From an uncultured Eubacterium sp. (GTDB lineage Bacteria > Bacillota > Clostridia > Oscillospirales > Acutalibacteraceae), in assembly GCA_910577195.1 (NCBI GenBank), contig CAJTLP010000002.1, forward strand, positions 124,001 through 188,000: 64,000 nucleotides of DNA, written 5' to 3'. The position numbers and the translations under genes are program-made. Under the pieces are notes generated by a model. It saw only the letters and a program-made list of their open reading frames with translations, was not told where the DNA came from and did not search any database. Shown in pieces: positions 23,986-31,402 of the stretch (within the stretch, counting starts at the first letter, position 1; the number at the start of each line of letters is the position of its first letter).

Positions 23986-26900
23986 TTATTTAAAGTAGTT
24001 CACACCACTCTCAAATATCTTCATATCCTTTTCAAACGGAACATTTGCATAAAGGTCGTCGCCCTTACGCTCGCAGTGACCCATTTTACCGAGAACTCTG
24101 CCGTCAGGTGAGGTGATACCCTCAACCGCACATACAGAGCCGTTCGGATTAAACGGCATATCGCTTACAGGTATGCCCTCAAGATTTACATACTGCGTAG
24201 CTACCTGACCGTTTTCAATAAGCTTTTTCATAACATCATCATTTGCAACGAATCTGCCTTCACCGTGACTGATTGGAACTGCAAATACATCACCTGCATT
24301 CACACTGCTGAACCAAGGGGATTTAACGCTTGATACTCTTGTGTATGCCATTGATGAAATATGTCTGCCGATTGTATTGAAGGTAAGTGTAGGATCAGTG
24401 TCCTTGATGTCACGGATTTCACCGTAAGGGACAAGACCGAGCTTGATAAGAGCTTGGAAGCCGTTGCAGATACCGAGCATCAAACCGTCACGGCAGTTAA
24501 GAAGCTTTGTTACAGCTTCCTTAACCTTTGGATTTCTAAAGGTTGTTGCAATGAACTTACCTGATCCCTCAGGCTCGTCACCACCGCTGAATCCACCCGG
24601 CAGCATAATAATCTGTGATGTCTCAATTTCCTGAACCATCTTATCAATTGTTTCATTAATAGCGGATGAGGAAAGGTTATTTACAACAAGGATGGATGCC
24701 TCAGCACCTGCCTTTTCAAAGGCTCTTGCAGTATCAATCTCACAGTTTGTGCCCGGAAAAGCAGGGATAAATACCTTTGGCCTTGCAACCTTGTTTTTCG
24801 CAACGAAGATTGAACGCTCTTTATAAAGCGGAACATCATAAGGCATATTTGCCTTCTTGCCTGAATCGGTAGCAAATACCTTTTCAAGCTTGCCTGTCCA
24901 TGCGTCGATAAGCTCATCAACTGTCTGAACAACGCCGTCAATAATGAATATTCCGTTATCATTTACAGTACCGAGAGTGATGCCGTCAAATGCATCTTCA
25001 TCTGCAAGTTCAACAACGAAGGAAGCTTCCTTAGCTGCGAACAATGTTTCCTTATCAAGCTTCTGTGCAAAGGTAAAGCCATACTTGTTGCCGAATGCCA
25101 TCTTACAGATACAAGCAGCAGCACCGCCCTCCTTAACAACGGATGCTGAAAGGATTGAGCCGTTTCTTACACCCTCATAAACCCTAACCATAAGCTCCAT
25201 AGCCTTTTCAAAGTCAGGCAGTCCTGTGCTTTCGTCAACAGGAAGAGGTAACAATTTTACGGCTGAGCCTGTTCTCTTGAACTGAGATGAAACAGTCTTG
25301 GACGCCTCACTCATACCTACTGCAAAGGAAACGAGAGTAGGCGGAACATCAAGCTCATTGAAAGAGCCGCTCATGGAGTCCTTACCGCCGATTGACGGAC
25401 ATTTGTACCCAACCTGTGCCATAAGTGCACCGAGAAGAGCCGCAGTCGGCTTGCCCCAGCGTGAAGGTACATCGTTAAGTCTTTCAAAATATTCCTGGAA
25501 AGTAAGTCTTGCCTTTGACGGGTCACAGCCTACAACGGCAAGCTTTGCCAGTGATTCTGATACAGCATATGCTGCGGAATGGAATGGTGACCAGCGTGAA
25601 AGCTTTGGAATAAAGCCGTATGCCATAACGGTTGCGGTATCGGTTTCACCCTCAAGAAGAGGAATTTTTGCAACCATTGCTTCCTCAGGTGTTAACTGAT
25701 ATTTACCTGCGTACGGCATAAGAACAGTTGCTGCACCGATTGATGAGTCAAAGCGTTCAACAAGACCCTTCTGTGAGCAAACCTCAAGGCGTGAAAGGTT
25801 TGCCTTAAGTGCCTGTGCGTTATCAAGCTCAGCAAGACATTCAGGCACCTGCTTTGTATAATCCTTTGTATCGTCAACGGCATCAATCTCAGCCTTAGCG
25901 TGCTGGGTAACACCGTTTGTATTTAAGAAATCACGGCTGAGGCTTACAATCTTATCGCCTCTCCATGTCATTTCAAGTCTGTTGTCAGCAGTTACAACTG
26001 CAACAGGCGTAGCCTCCAGGTTCTCTTCATTTGAAAGCTGAATGAACTTTTCAACATCAGCCTTATCAAGAACAACTGCCATTCTTTCCTGTGATTCTGA
26101 AATAGCAAGCTCAGTTCCGTCAAGGCCGTCATATTTCTTAGGAACCTTATCAAGATCAATCTTCAGTCCGTCTGCAAGCTCACCGATTGCAACGGATACA
26201 CCGCCTGCGCCGAAATCGTTGCAGCGCTTAATCATCCTGGCAACCTCAGCCTTTCTGAACAGACGCTGAATCTTACGTTCGGTAGGAGGATTACCCTTCT
26301 GTACCTCAGCGCCGCAGGTCTCAATGGACGAGGAGTTGTGTGCCTTTGATGAGCCTGTTGCACCGCCGCAGCCGTCACGTCCTGTACGTCCGCCGAGAAG
26401 AACGATAATATCACCGTCCTGCGGACATTCACGCTTAACATTATCCTTTGGTGACGCACCGATTACTGCACCGATTTCCATTCTCTTTGCAACATAGCCG
26501 TCATCATAAAGCTCTGTTACCTGACCTGTTGCAAGACCAATCTGGTTACCGTAGCTTGAATAACCTGCTGCTGCACCTGTTGTGATTTTGCTCTGCGGAA
26601 GCTTTGCGTCAAGTGTTTCCTCAAACGGAGTTGTCGGATCGCCTGCGCCTGTTACACGCATTGCCTGATAAACATATGCTCTGCCTGAAAGCGGATCACG
26701 GATAGCACCGCCGAGACAGGTTGCCGCACCGCCGAAAGGCTCAATCTCAGTCGGATGATTGTGGGTTTCATTCTTGAACTGAACAAGCCACTGCTCTTCT
26801 TTGCCGTCAATAACAACAGGCACCTGGATTGAGCAGGCATTGATTTCCTCACTCTCGTCAAGATTGTCAACATAGCCTCTCTTTTTCAGCACCTTTGTAC

Positions 26901-27741
26901 CGATACAAGCCATATCCATAAGGCAGACAATCTTATCTTTTCTGTCGCCGTAAACCTCTTTGCGGATTTCAAAATATTTTTCAAGAGCATCATTGATTGC
27001 CTTGCTGTACTTGCTTTCGTTAATCCTGATTTCATCAAGCTCCGTTGCAAAAGTGGTATGGCGGCAGTGGTCTGACCAATATGTATCAATAACCTTAAGC
27101 TCAGTAAGACTTGGGTCACGATTTTCATCATTCTTAAAATAATCCCTTACCCAACACAAATCAGCCACGCTCATTGCAAAGCCCATTGCTGCGTGATACT
27201 CTGCAATTTCATCATCATTCTTTTCAATAAAGCCGTTGATACGTACAATATCAGCAGGAACATCGGATTTAATATCCAATGTTTCAGGTAAATCAAGTGA
27301 TGCAACACGTGACTCAACAGGATTGATAATATAAGATTTTATCTTCTCAAATTCCTCGTCAGTAATATCACCCTTAACTGCAATCACCTTAGCAGATAAG
27401 ATGTCAGGTCTTTCACCTGCTGTTAAAAGCTGGATACACTGTGCAGCTGAGTCTGCTCTTTGATCATACTGACCGGGAAGATATTCCGTAGCAAAATATC
27501 TCCAGTCCTCAGGAATGGATAACTCATAATAAACATTATCAAGGTTAGGCTCGGAAAGAATTGTACCTACAGCGGTTTTAAACTCCTCCTCACTCAAGCC
27601 CTGCGCATCATAACGGTTGATGATTCTCAAATCCTCCAAAGCCGTTATGCCGACATTTTCTCTGAGGTCATCCAGTGTCTGACCTGCTTCAATGTCGTTG
27701 CCCTTCTTCTTTTCAACAAATACACGATAAACCTTTGCCAT
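23986..27741 (-). CDS. purL: Phosphoribosylformylglycinamidine synthase, single chain
   Basis: A 1251-residue fused FGAM synthase, the long form of Clostridia. It converts FGAR, glutamine and ATP to FGAM, the fourth step of purine synthesis. The domain order is an N-terminal PurS-like region, two AIRS-like ATP domains (VIDTYWSDHCRHTTF, FKNETHNHPTEIEPFGGAATCLGGAIRDPLSGR, SIGGKDSMSG) and a C-terminal glutamine amidotransferase (about 1000-1251) with FPGTNCEIDTARAFEKAG, LPGGFSGGDEP, the nucleophile in GICNGFQALIKLG and SHGEGRF. It ends MGHCERKGDDLYANV... The ATG has AAGGAG eight bases upstream. It is monocistronic; the 5' leader is AT-rich, without a recognisable purine riboswitch. Confidence 0.96.
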   Translation of the reverse strand: MAKVYRVFVEKKKGNDIEAGQTLDDLRENVGITALEDLRIINRYDAQGLSEEEFKTAVGTILSEPNLDNVYYELSIPEDWRYFATEYLPGQYDQRADSAAQCIQLLTAGERPDILSAKVIAVKGDITDEEFEKIKSYIINPVESRVASLDLPETLDIKSDVPADIVRINGFIEKNDDEIAEYHAAMGFAMSVADLCWVRDYFKNDENRDPSLTELKVIDTYWSDHCRHTTFATELDEIRINESKYSKAINDALEKYFEIRKEVYGDRKDKIVCLMDMACIGTKVLKKRGYVDNLDESEEINACSIQVPVVIDGKEEQWLVQFKNETHNHPTEIEPFGGAATCLGGAIRDPLSGRAYVYQAMRVTGAGDPTTPFEETLDAKLPQSKITTGAAAGYSSYGNQIGLATGQVTELYDDGYVAKRMEIGAVIGASPKDNVKRECPQDGDIIVLLGGRTGRDGCGGATGSSKAHNSSSIETCGAEVQKGNPPTERKIQRLFRKAEVARMIKRCNDFGAGGVSVAIGELADGLKIDLDKVPKKYDGLDGTELAISESQERMAVVLDKADVEKFIQLSNEENLEATPVAVVTADNRLEMTWRGDKIVSLSRDFLNTNGVTQHAKAEIDAVDDTKDYTKQVPECLAELDNAQALKANLSRLEVCSQKGLVERFDSSIGAATVLMPYAGKYQLTPEEAMVAKIPLLEGETDTATVMAYGFIPKLSRWSPFHSAAYAVSESLAKLAVVGCDPSKARLTFQEYFERLNDVPSRWGKPTAALLGALMAQVGYKCPSIGGKDSMSGSFNELDVPPTLVSFAVGMSEASKTVSSQFKRTGSAVKLLPLPVDESTGLPDFEKAMELMVRVYEGVRNGSILSASVVKEGGAAACICKMAFGNKYGFTFAQKLDKETLFAAKEASFVVELADEDAFDGITLGTVNDNGIFIIDGVVQTVDELIDAWTGKLEKVFATDSGKKANMPYDVPLYKERSIFVAKNKVARPKVFIPAFPGTNCEIDTARAFEKAGAEASILVVNNLSSSAINETIDKMVQEIETSQIIMLPGGFSGGDEPEGSGKFIATTFRNPKVKEAVTKLLNCRDGLMLGICNGFQALIKLGLVPYGEIRDIKDTDPTLTFNTIGRHISSMAYTRVSSVKSPWFSSVNAGDVFAVPISHGEGRFVANDDVMKKLIENGQVATQYVNLEGIPVSDMPFNPNGSVCAVEGITSPDGRVLGKMGHCERKGDDLYANVPFEKDMKIFESGVNYFK

Positions 27742-27889
27742 TTATTTTCTCCTTAATTAACTTAATTAATTACAGATATAATTATACGGTATATATTCTA
27801 TCATAAAATAATCAAATTGCATATAGTAAATTTATACTTTTTTCAACTATTTTTACCAGAAATTTTTAACCGTTTATTCACATAATCTA

Positions 27890-27918
27890 TTCACTCTCTT
27901 CATTTTTTGTGATATAAT
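27890..27918 (+). promoter_or_regulatory. Promoter of the PAS protein gene
   Basis: TTCACT (27890-27895) and TATAAT (27913-27918) with 17 bases between; the -10 is extended by TGTGA. Confidence 0.5.
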
Positions 27919-27962
27919 TATCAATTGGTATGGCATATATCTTTTATGAAAGGGGTGGCGCA

Positions 27963-29129
27963 ATGACAGAAATTCTTGAAGAGGATTTTTACGATGTTGA
28001 ACTTATGAATCTTATCGTTGACAAGGCTGATAATTTGAAGGTTGTGGATTCCGACAGCCATTTTTCCGAGTTTGCAGGTGTTCACCCATCTAAGATAAAA
28101 CAGGGAAAGCTGTTTCTCCACGATATAATCAAGCCTGCTTACCGTGAAAGTATAATGAAATCCCTCTGTAAAAAGAATTCGCCATATGTATATTTTGACG
28201 CAGAGTTTATAGATAAAAATGAAAATGAAGTGCTCATACACTGCACAGGGCAGAACTTTGAGGAGTCAACCCTCTGCCGTCTCACACTTGCAGACGTTTC
28301 AAAATCACTGCAAAAGCAGGAGGCTCTCAGAGAAAAAGCAAGAGAAATGAATTATCTCATTGACCTTGTAACAGGCGGTGTATGCCTTTTCAAGGTTACG
28401 GACGATATGCACATCGTTGTGCAGTATCTCAACGAGGGCGGCTGCCGTCTTTTCGGTACATCAAAAAGTCGATATGTGAAACAGGATTACAGGCTTGACG
28501 AGCTGATTCACCCTGAGGACAGGAGTCTTGTTTACCAGGCAATCGGAAAAACAATGGCAACGGATGAACCTATAGACATTGAATTTCGCACAATCGTACA
28601 TAAGGACGAATATAAGTGGTGCAAAGTCAATGCGGCAATCCAGAGCTACGACGAAAACGACAATCCGATTTTCCACGCAATGCTGACAGATGTAACAAAG
28701 GTTAAAGAGGCGGAGGAAAAGGCGGATAAGATGTATGATAATCTTGCGGAGGTTTTTAAAAACCTTCCGAATGCCGTATTCTCAACGGATACCGAGAACC
28801 CTCTTACCCTTCAGATTGTAAGTGAGGATTTCATCAAATTCTTAGGCTGGTCGCGCACAGTATTGTTTGATGAGCACGAGGGCAGACTTTCTGACTTTAT
28901 GCAGGAACGTGAAATCAGATACGTCACTGCAAATATCAAGAAACAGCTTGAAGAAGGTAAAAAAGAAATCATTACAAACTATTCCATCCGTACAGGCAAG
29001 GGTAATTTCTTAGTCGTTGAGGACAGACGAAAGGTAATCAATCAGGACGACGGCTCTCAGTCTATGCTATGCAGCCTGAAAAATGTTACCAGAAAATATC
29101 ACAGTAAAACCGCCAACGGCATTGACTGA
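27963..29129 (+). CDS. Three-PAS-domain protein without output domain
   Basis: A 388-residue soluble protein. Residues about 5-110, 120-250 and 262-385 each read as a PAS fold: LHDIIKPAYRESIM, then LIDLVTGGVCLFKV...YLNEGGCRLFG...DELIHPEDRSLVYQAI...EYKWCKVNAAIQSYDENDNPIFHAMLTDVTKVKEAEEK (PAS plus PAC), then NLPNAVFSTD...FIKFLGWSRTVL...VEDRRKVIN...LKNVTRKY. There is no GGDEF, EAL, kinase, HTH or methyl-accepting region and no membrane helix. It may act by protein-protein contact as a stand-alone sensor; ligand and partner are unknown. The start at 27963 has AGGGGTGG upstream; ATG 27930 is an alternative. A terminator follows. Confidence 0.8.
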   Translation: MTEILEEDFYDVELMNLIVDKADNLKVVDSDSHFSEFAGVHPSKIKQGKLFLHDIIKPAYRESIMKSLCKKNSPYVYFDAEFIDKNENEVLIHCTGQNFEESTLCRLTLADVSKSLQKQEALREKAREMNYLIDLVTGGVCLFKVTDDMHIVVQYLNEGGCRLFGTSKSRYVKQDYRLDELIHPEDRSLVYQAIGKTMATDEPIDIEFRTIVHKDEYKWCKVNAAIQSYDENDNPIFHAMLTDVTKVKEAEEKADKMYDNLAEVFKNLPNAVFSTDTENPLTLQIVSEDFIKFLGWSRTVLFDEHEGRLSDFMQEREIRYVTANIKKQLEEGKKEIITNYSIRTGKGNFLVVEDRRKVINQDDGSQSMLCSLKNVTRKYHSKTANGID

Positions 29130-29171
29130 ATACATATAAAATAGAAAACAAAGAACGCACTTGACAAACTG

Positions 29172-29200
29172 AGGCACCTTCGTAATGAAGGTGCCTTGTT
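29172..29200. terminator. Terminator between the PAS gene and pduL
   Basis: 10-bp stem AGGCACCTTC / GAAGGTGCCT with loop GTAAT, followed by TTGTTGATT; the genes on both sides converge on it. Confidence 0.7.
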
Positions 29201-29215
29201 GATTGATAAATTTAC

Positions 29216-29794
29216 TTATTTAATAACTGTGCCCATTGTATTTGGTGCCATACCTGCTGCATTTGCCTCATCAGTATCAATGTGCATTGCAAGTGCGTAG
29301 GAATCGGAAACTCTTACAACAACATCACCGAAGGTAAGGTTTCTGCCATTTGATGTAGGAATTTCAACTGATACGATTTCGCCGTTTGTAAGACCCATTT
29401 TTTCAGCATCAGCTGTTGTTGCGTGGATATGTCTCTTTGCAGCGATAACGCCCTTTGTGAGTTCAACCTCACCTGCAGGACCAACGAGCTTGCATACGCC
29501 TGAACCCTCAATGTCACCGCTCTCTCTTACAGGAGCTGCAACACCGATTGAACGTGCGTCGGTAAGTGAAAGCTCAACCTGAGTATCTTTTCTGCAAGGA
29601 CCGAGAATGGACACTGCAGGGAACTCTCCCTTTGTGCCGATTACCTTAACTCTCTCTTCACAAGCGAACTGACCCGGCTGTGAAAGCTCTTTTTTTACTG
29701 TGAGCTCATAGCCCTTGCCGAACAATGTTTCAAGGTCCTCCTGTGAAACGTGAACGTGTCTTGCTGAAATTTCAACTAAAACCTGATTTTCCAT
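29216..29794 (-). CDS. pduL: PduL-type phosphate propanoyl/acetyltransferase
   Basis: A 192-residue zinc-dependent phosphotransacylase with the family's two beta-barrel halves. The metal-binding His motifs are visible: VEISARHVHVS near the N-terminus, KRHIHAT in the middle and ALAMHIDTDEANAA near the C-terminus. It exchanges CoA and phosphate on acetyl or propionyl groups, the step that feeds acetate kinase. No microcompartment shell genes or N-terminal encapsulation peptide are seen, so it probably serves as the housekeeping Pta in the cytosol. GAAAGGAAATATATT precedes the ATG. It is monocistronic. A palindromic element (GTAGGGG family) lies just upstream. Confidence 0.92.
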   Translation of the reverse strand: MENQVLVEISARHVHVSQEDLETLFGKGYELTVKKELSQPGQFACEERVKVIGTKGEFPAVSILGPCRKDTQVELSLTDARSIGVAAPVRESGDIEGSGVCKLVGPAGEVELTKGVIAAKRHIHATTADAEKMGLTNGEIVSVEIPTSNGRNLTFGDVVVRVSDSYALAMHIDTDEANAAGMAPNTMGTVIK

Positions 29795-29816
29795 AATATA
29801 TTTCCTTTCTTTTTTC

Positions 29817-29841
29817 GAGCGGATATGGAATCCGCCCCTAC
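29817..29841. repeat. Palindromic element, half copy 6
   Basis: GCGGATATGGAATCCGC followed by CCCTAC. It is identical over 19 bases to half copy 2 at 11.28 kb. Confidence 0.65.
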
Positions 29842-29898
29842 AATACTGCCGCGAAAATCCTTATCCAAAATTACGTTAATATTTTATACCTATTTACA

Positions 29899-29927
29899 TT
29901 GTTTTTCAACAGTAATTTTGATATAAT
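29899..29927 (+). promoter_or_regulatory. Promoter of the uracil-DNA glycosylase gene
   Basis: TTGTTT (29899-29904) and TATAAT (29922-29927) with 17 bases between, 30 bases before the ATG. Confidence 0.6.
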
Positions 29928-29956
29928 TATTTCAATATATTATGTAGGTGATGAAA

Positions 29957-30520
29957 ATGACTTTAGATGAGCTTGAAATAAAATGCCAAAACTGTAAAAA
30001 CTGTGAACTGTGCGAGGGCAGGACAAACCTTGTTTTCGGTATAGGCAAAAAGGATGCGGACATTATGCTTATCGGCGAAGGCCCCGGTGAAAATGAGGAT
30101 TTACAGGGGCAGCCGTTTGTGGGCAGATCCGGTCAGCTGCTTGACAAATTCCTCGAAAGCGTTGACCTTTCAAGGCATAAGAATGTATATATAGCCAATA
30201 TGGTGAAATGCCGTCCGCCTAAAAACCGCGACCCTAAGCCTGAGGAGCAGGAGCAGTGCATCAAATGGCTGAGGGAGCAGTTTAAAATCATCAAGCCGAA
30301 AATTGTTATATGCGTCGGCAGAATTTCTGCGCAAAGGCTGATTGACAAGGATTTCCGTGTTACAAAGCAGCACGGCGAATTCATTGATAAAAACGGCACA
30401 TTGTTTATGGGCACATATCACCCTGCTGCAATTTTAAGAAATCCGAACAACAAGGAAGCCGCTTTCGGCGACTGGCTTAAGGTAAGGGATAAGATTGAAG
30501 AGCTGGGTATTGAGATATAG
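29957..30520 (+). CDS. Family 4 uracil-DNA glycosylase (4Fe-4S type)
   Basis: A 187-residue DNA repair enzyme that removes uracil from DNA. The N-terminus has CQNCKNCELCEGRTN, supplying iron-sulfur cysteines; further conserved parts are MLIGEGPGENEDLQGQPFVGRSGQLLDKFL (motif A), NVYIANMVKCRPPKNRDP (a cluster cysteine), ICVGRISAQ and GTYHPAAILRNP (motif B). The length is normal for UDGa. Three in-frame starts exist (GTG 29948, ATG 29951, ATG 29957); 29957 is preferred because AGGTGAT is then correctly spaced. The stop codon is TAG. It is alone between repeat elements. Confidence 0.92.
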   Translation: MTLDELEIKCQNCKNCELCEGRTNLVFGIGKKDADIMLIGEGPGENEDLQGQPFVGRSGQLLDKFLESVDLSRHKNVYIANMVKCRPPKNRDPKPEEQEQCIKWLREQFKIIKPKIVICVGRISAQRLIDKDFRVTKQHGEFIDKNGTLFMGTYHPAAILRNPNNKEAAFGDWLKVRDKIEELGIEI

Positions 30521-30532
30521 TTAATTTATATT

Positions 30533-30603
30533 GTAGGGGCAGTTCTCTGTACCTGCCCGATATTCTGATATTTTAGCGGGAGGGCATGGAAACCCTCCCC
30601 TAC
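30533..30603. repeat. GTAGGGG...CCCCTAC palindromic element, copy 7
   Basis: Hairpins GGGGCAG / CTGCCC and GGGAGGG / CCCTCCC between GTAGGGG and CCCCTAC, the same organisation as copy 5. It may also end transcription of the preceding gene. Confidence 0.7.
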
Positions 30604-30700
30604 TTTATGTAAAAAACCTTTACCACATCTTAACTTTTTCTTGGATTTGTTTTGGAAATAAAGTGATTTAATACATATAACGGATAAAGGATTGATTGAA

Positions 30701-31402
30701 ATGAACGAGAAAATGAAAACAGTATTAGTTTGTGACGATGATGATGCGATTCTTGAGTCACTGCGAATTTATCTTGACAACGAGGGCTACAAGGTTCTGA
30801 CTGCGTCAAACGGTATTGAGGCACTGCAGAAAATACAGGATAACACAATCCACTGCGTTGTGCTTGATATTATGATGCCACAGCTTGACGGGCTGAAAAC
30901 CACATTGAAAATCAGAGAGAAATTTAATTTCCCCATTATTCTTCTTTCTGCAAAGAGTGAGGACACTGACAAGATAACAGGTCTCGGCTTCGGTGCGGAT
31001 GATTATGTTACAAAGCCGTTTAATCCGCTGGAGCTTGTGGCAAGAGTTAAGTCGCAGATAAGGCGCTACGTTTCACTTGGCAGTATGGAAATCAAGGAAA
31101 GCCAGCTTATAACAGGCGGAATTGTTCTTGATACCGATACAAAGCAGGTGACCGTTGACGGTGACGAGGCAAAGCTTACCCCCATTGAATACAAGATACT
31201 TGAATATCTTATGCGCAATATGGGGAGGGTGCTGTCCTCCTCCCAGATTTATGAGGCGGTATGGAACGAGCCATCCTACACAAGCGAAAAAACAGTAACT
31301 GTACATATCCGTAATCTCCGTGAAAAGGTTGAAATCAATCCAAAAGATCCGAAATACTTAAAGGTGGTGTATGGTCTTGGATATAAATGTGAAAAAGTTT
31401 AA
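30701..31402 (+). CDS. OmpR-family response regulator
   Basis: A 233-residue two-domain regulator. The receiver has the acidic pair VLVCDDDDAI, the phospho-acceptor Asp in VVLDIMMPQLDGL, Thr/Ser in LLSAKSEDTDKI and Lys in YVTKPFNPLEL. The C-terminal winged helix is LTPIEYKILEYLMRNMGRVLSSSQIYEAVW...VTVHIRNLREKVE...VYGLGYKCEK. The ATG at 30701 is chosen with AAAGGA ten bases upstream; TTG 30692 and ATG 30713 are possible. Its 3' end overlaps the kinase gene by 32 bases, a common arrangement. The linker and tail resemble VanR-like regulators; target genes are unknown. Confidence 0.92.
   Translation: MNEKMKTVLVCDDDDAILESLRIYLDNEGYKVLTASNGIEALQKIQDNTIHCVVLDIMMPQLDGLKTTLKIREKFNFPIILLSAKSEDTDKITGLGFGADDYVTKPFNPLELVARVKSQIRRYVSLGSMEIKESQLITGGIVLDTDTKQVTVDGDEAKLTPIEYKILEYLMRNMGRVLSSSQIYEAVWNEPSYTSEKTVTVHIRNLREKVEINPKDPKYLKVVYGLGYKCEKV

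Noticed and set aside
29216..29794. Bacterial microcompartment locus
   Set aside because: PduL is alone; no shell proteins, diol dehydratase or aldehyde dehydrogenase are in the window.
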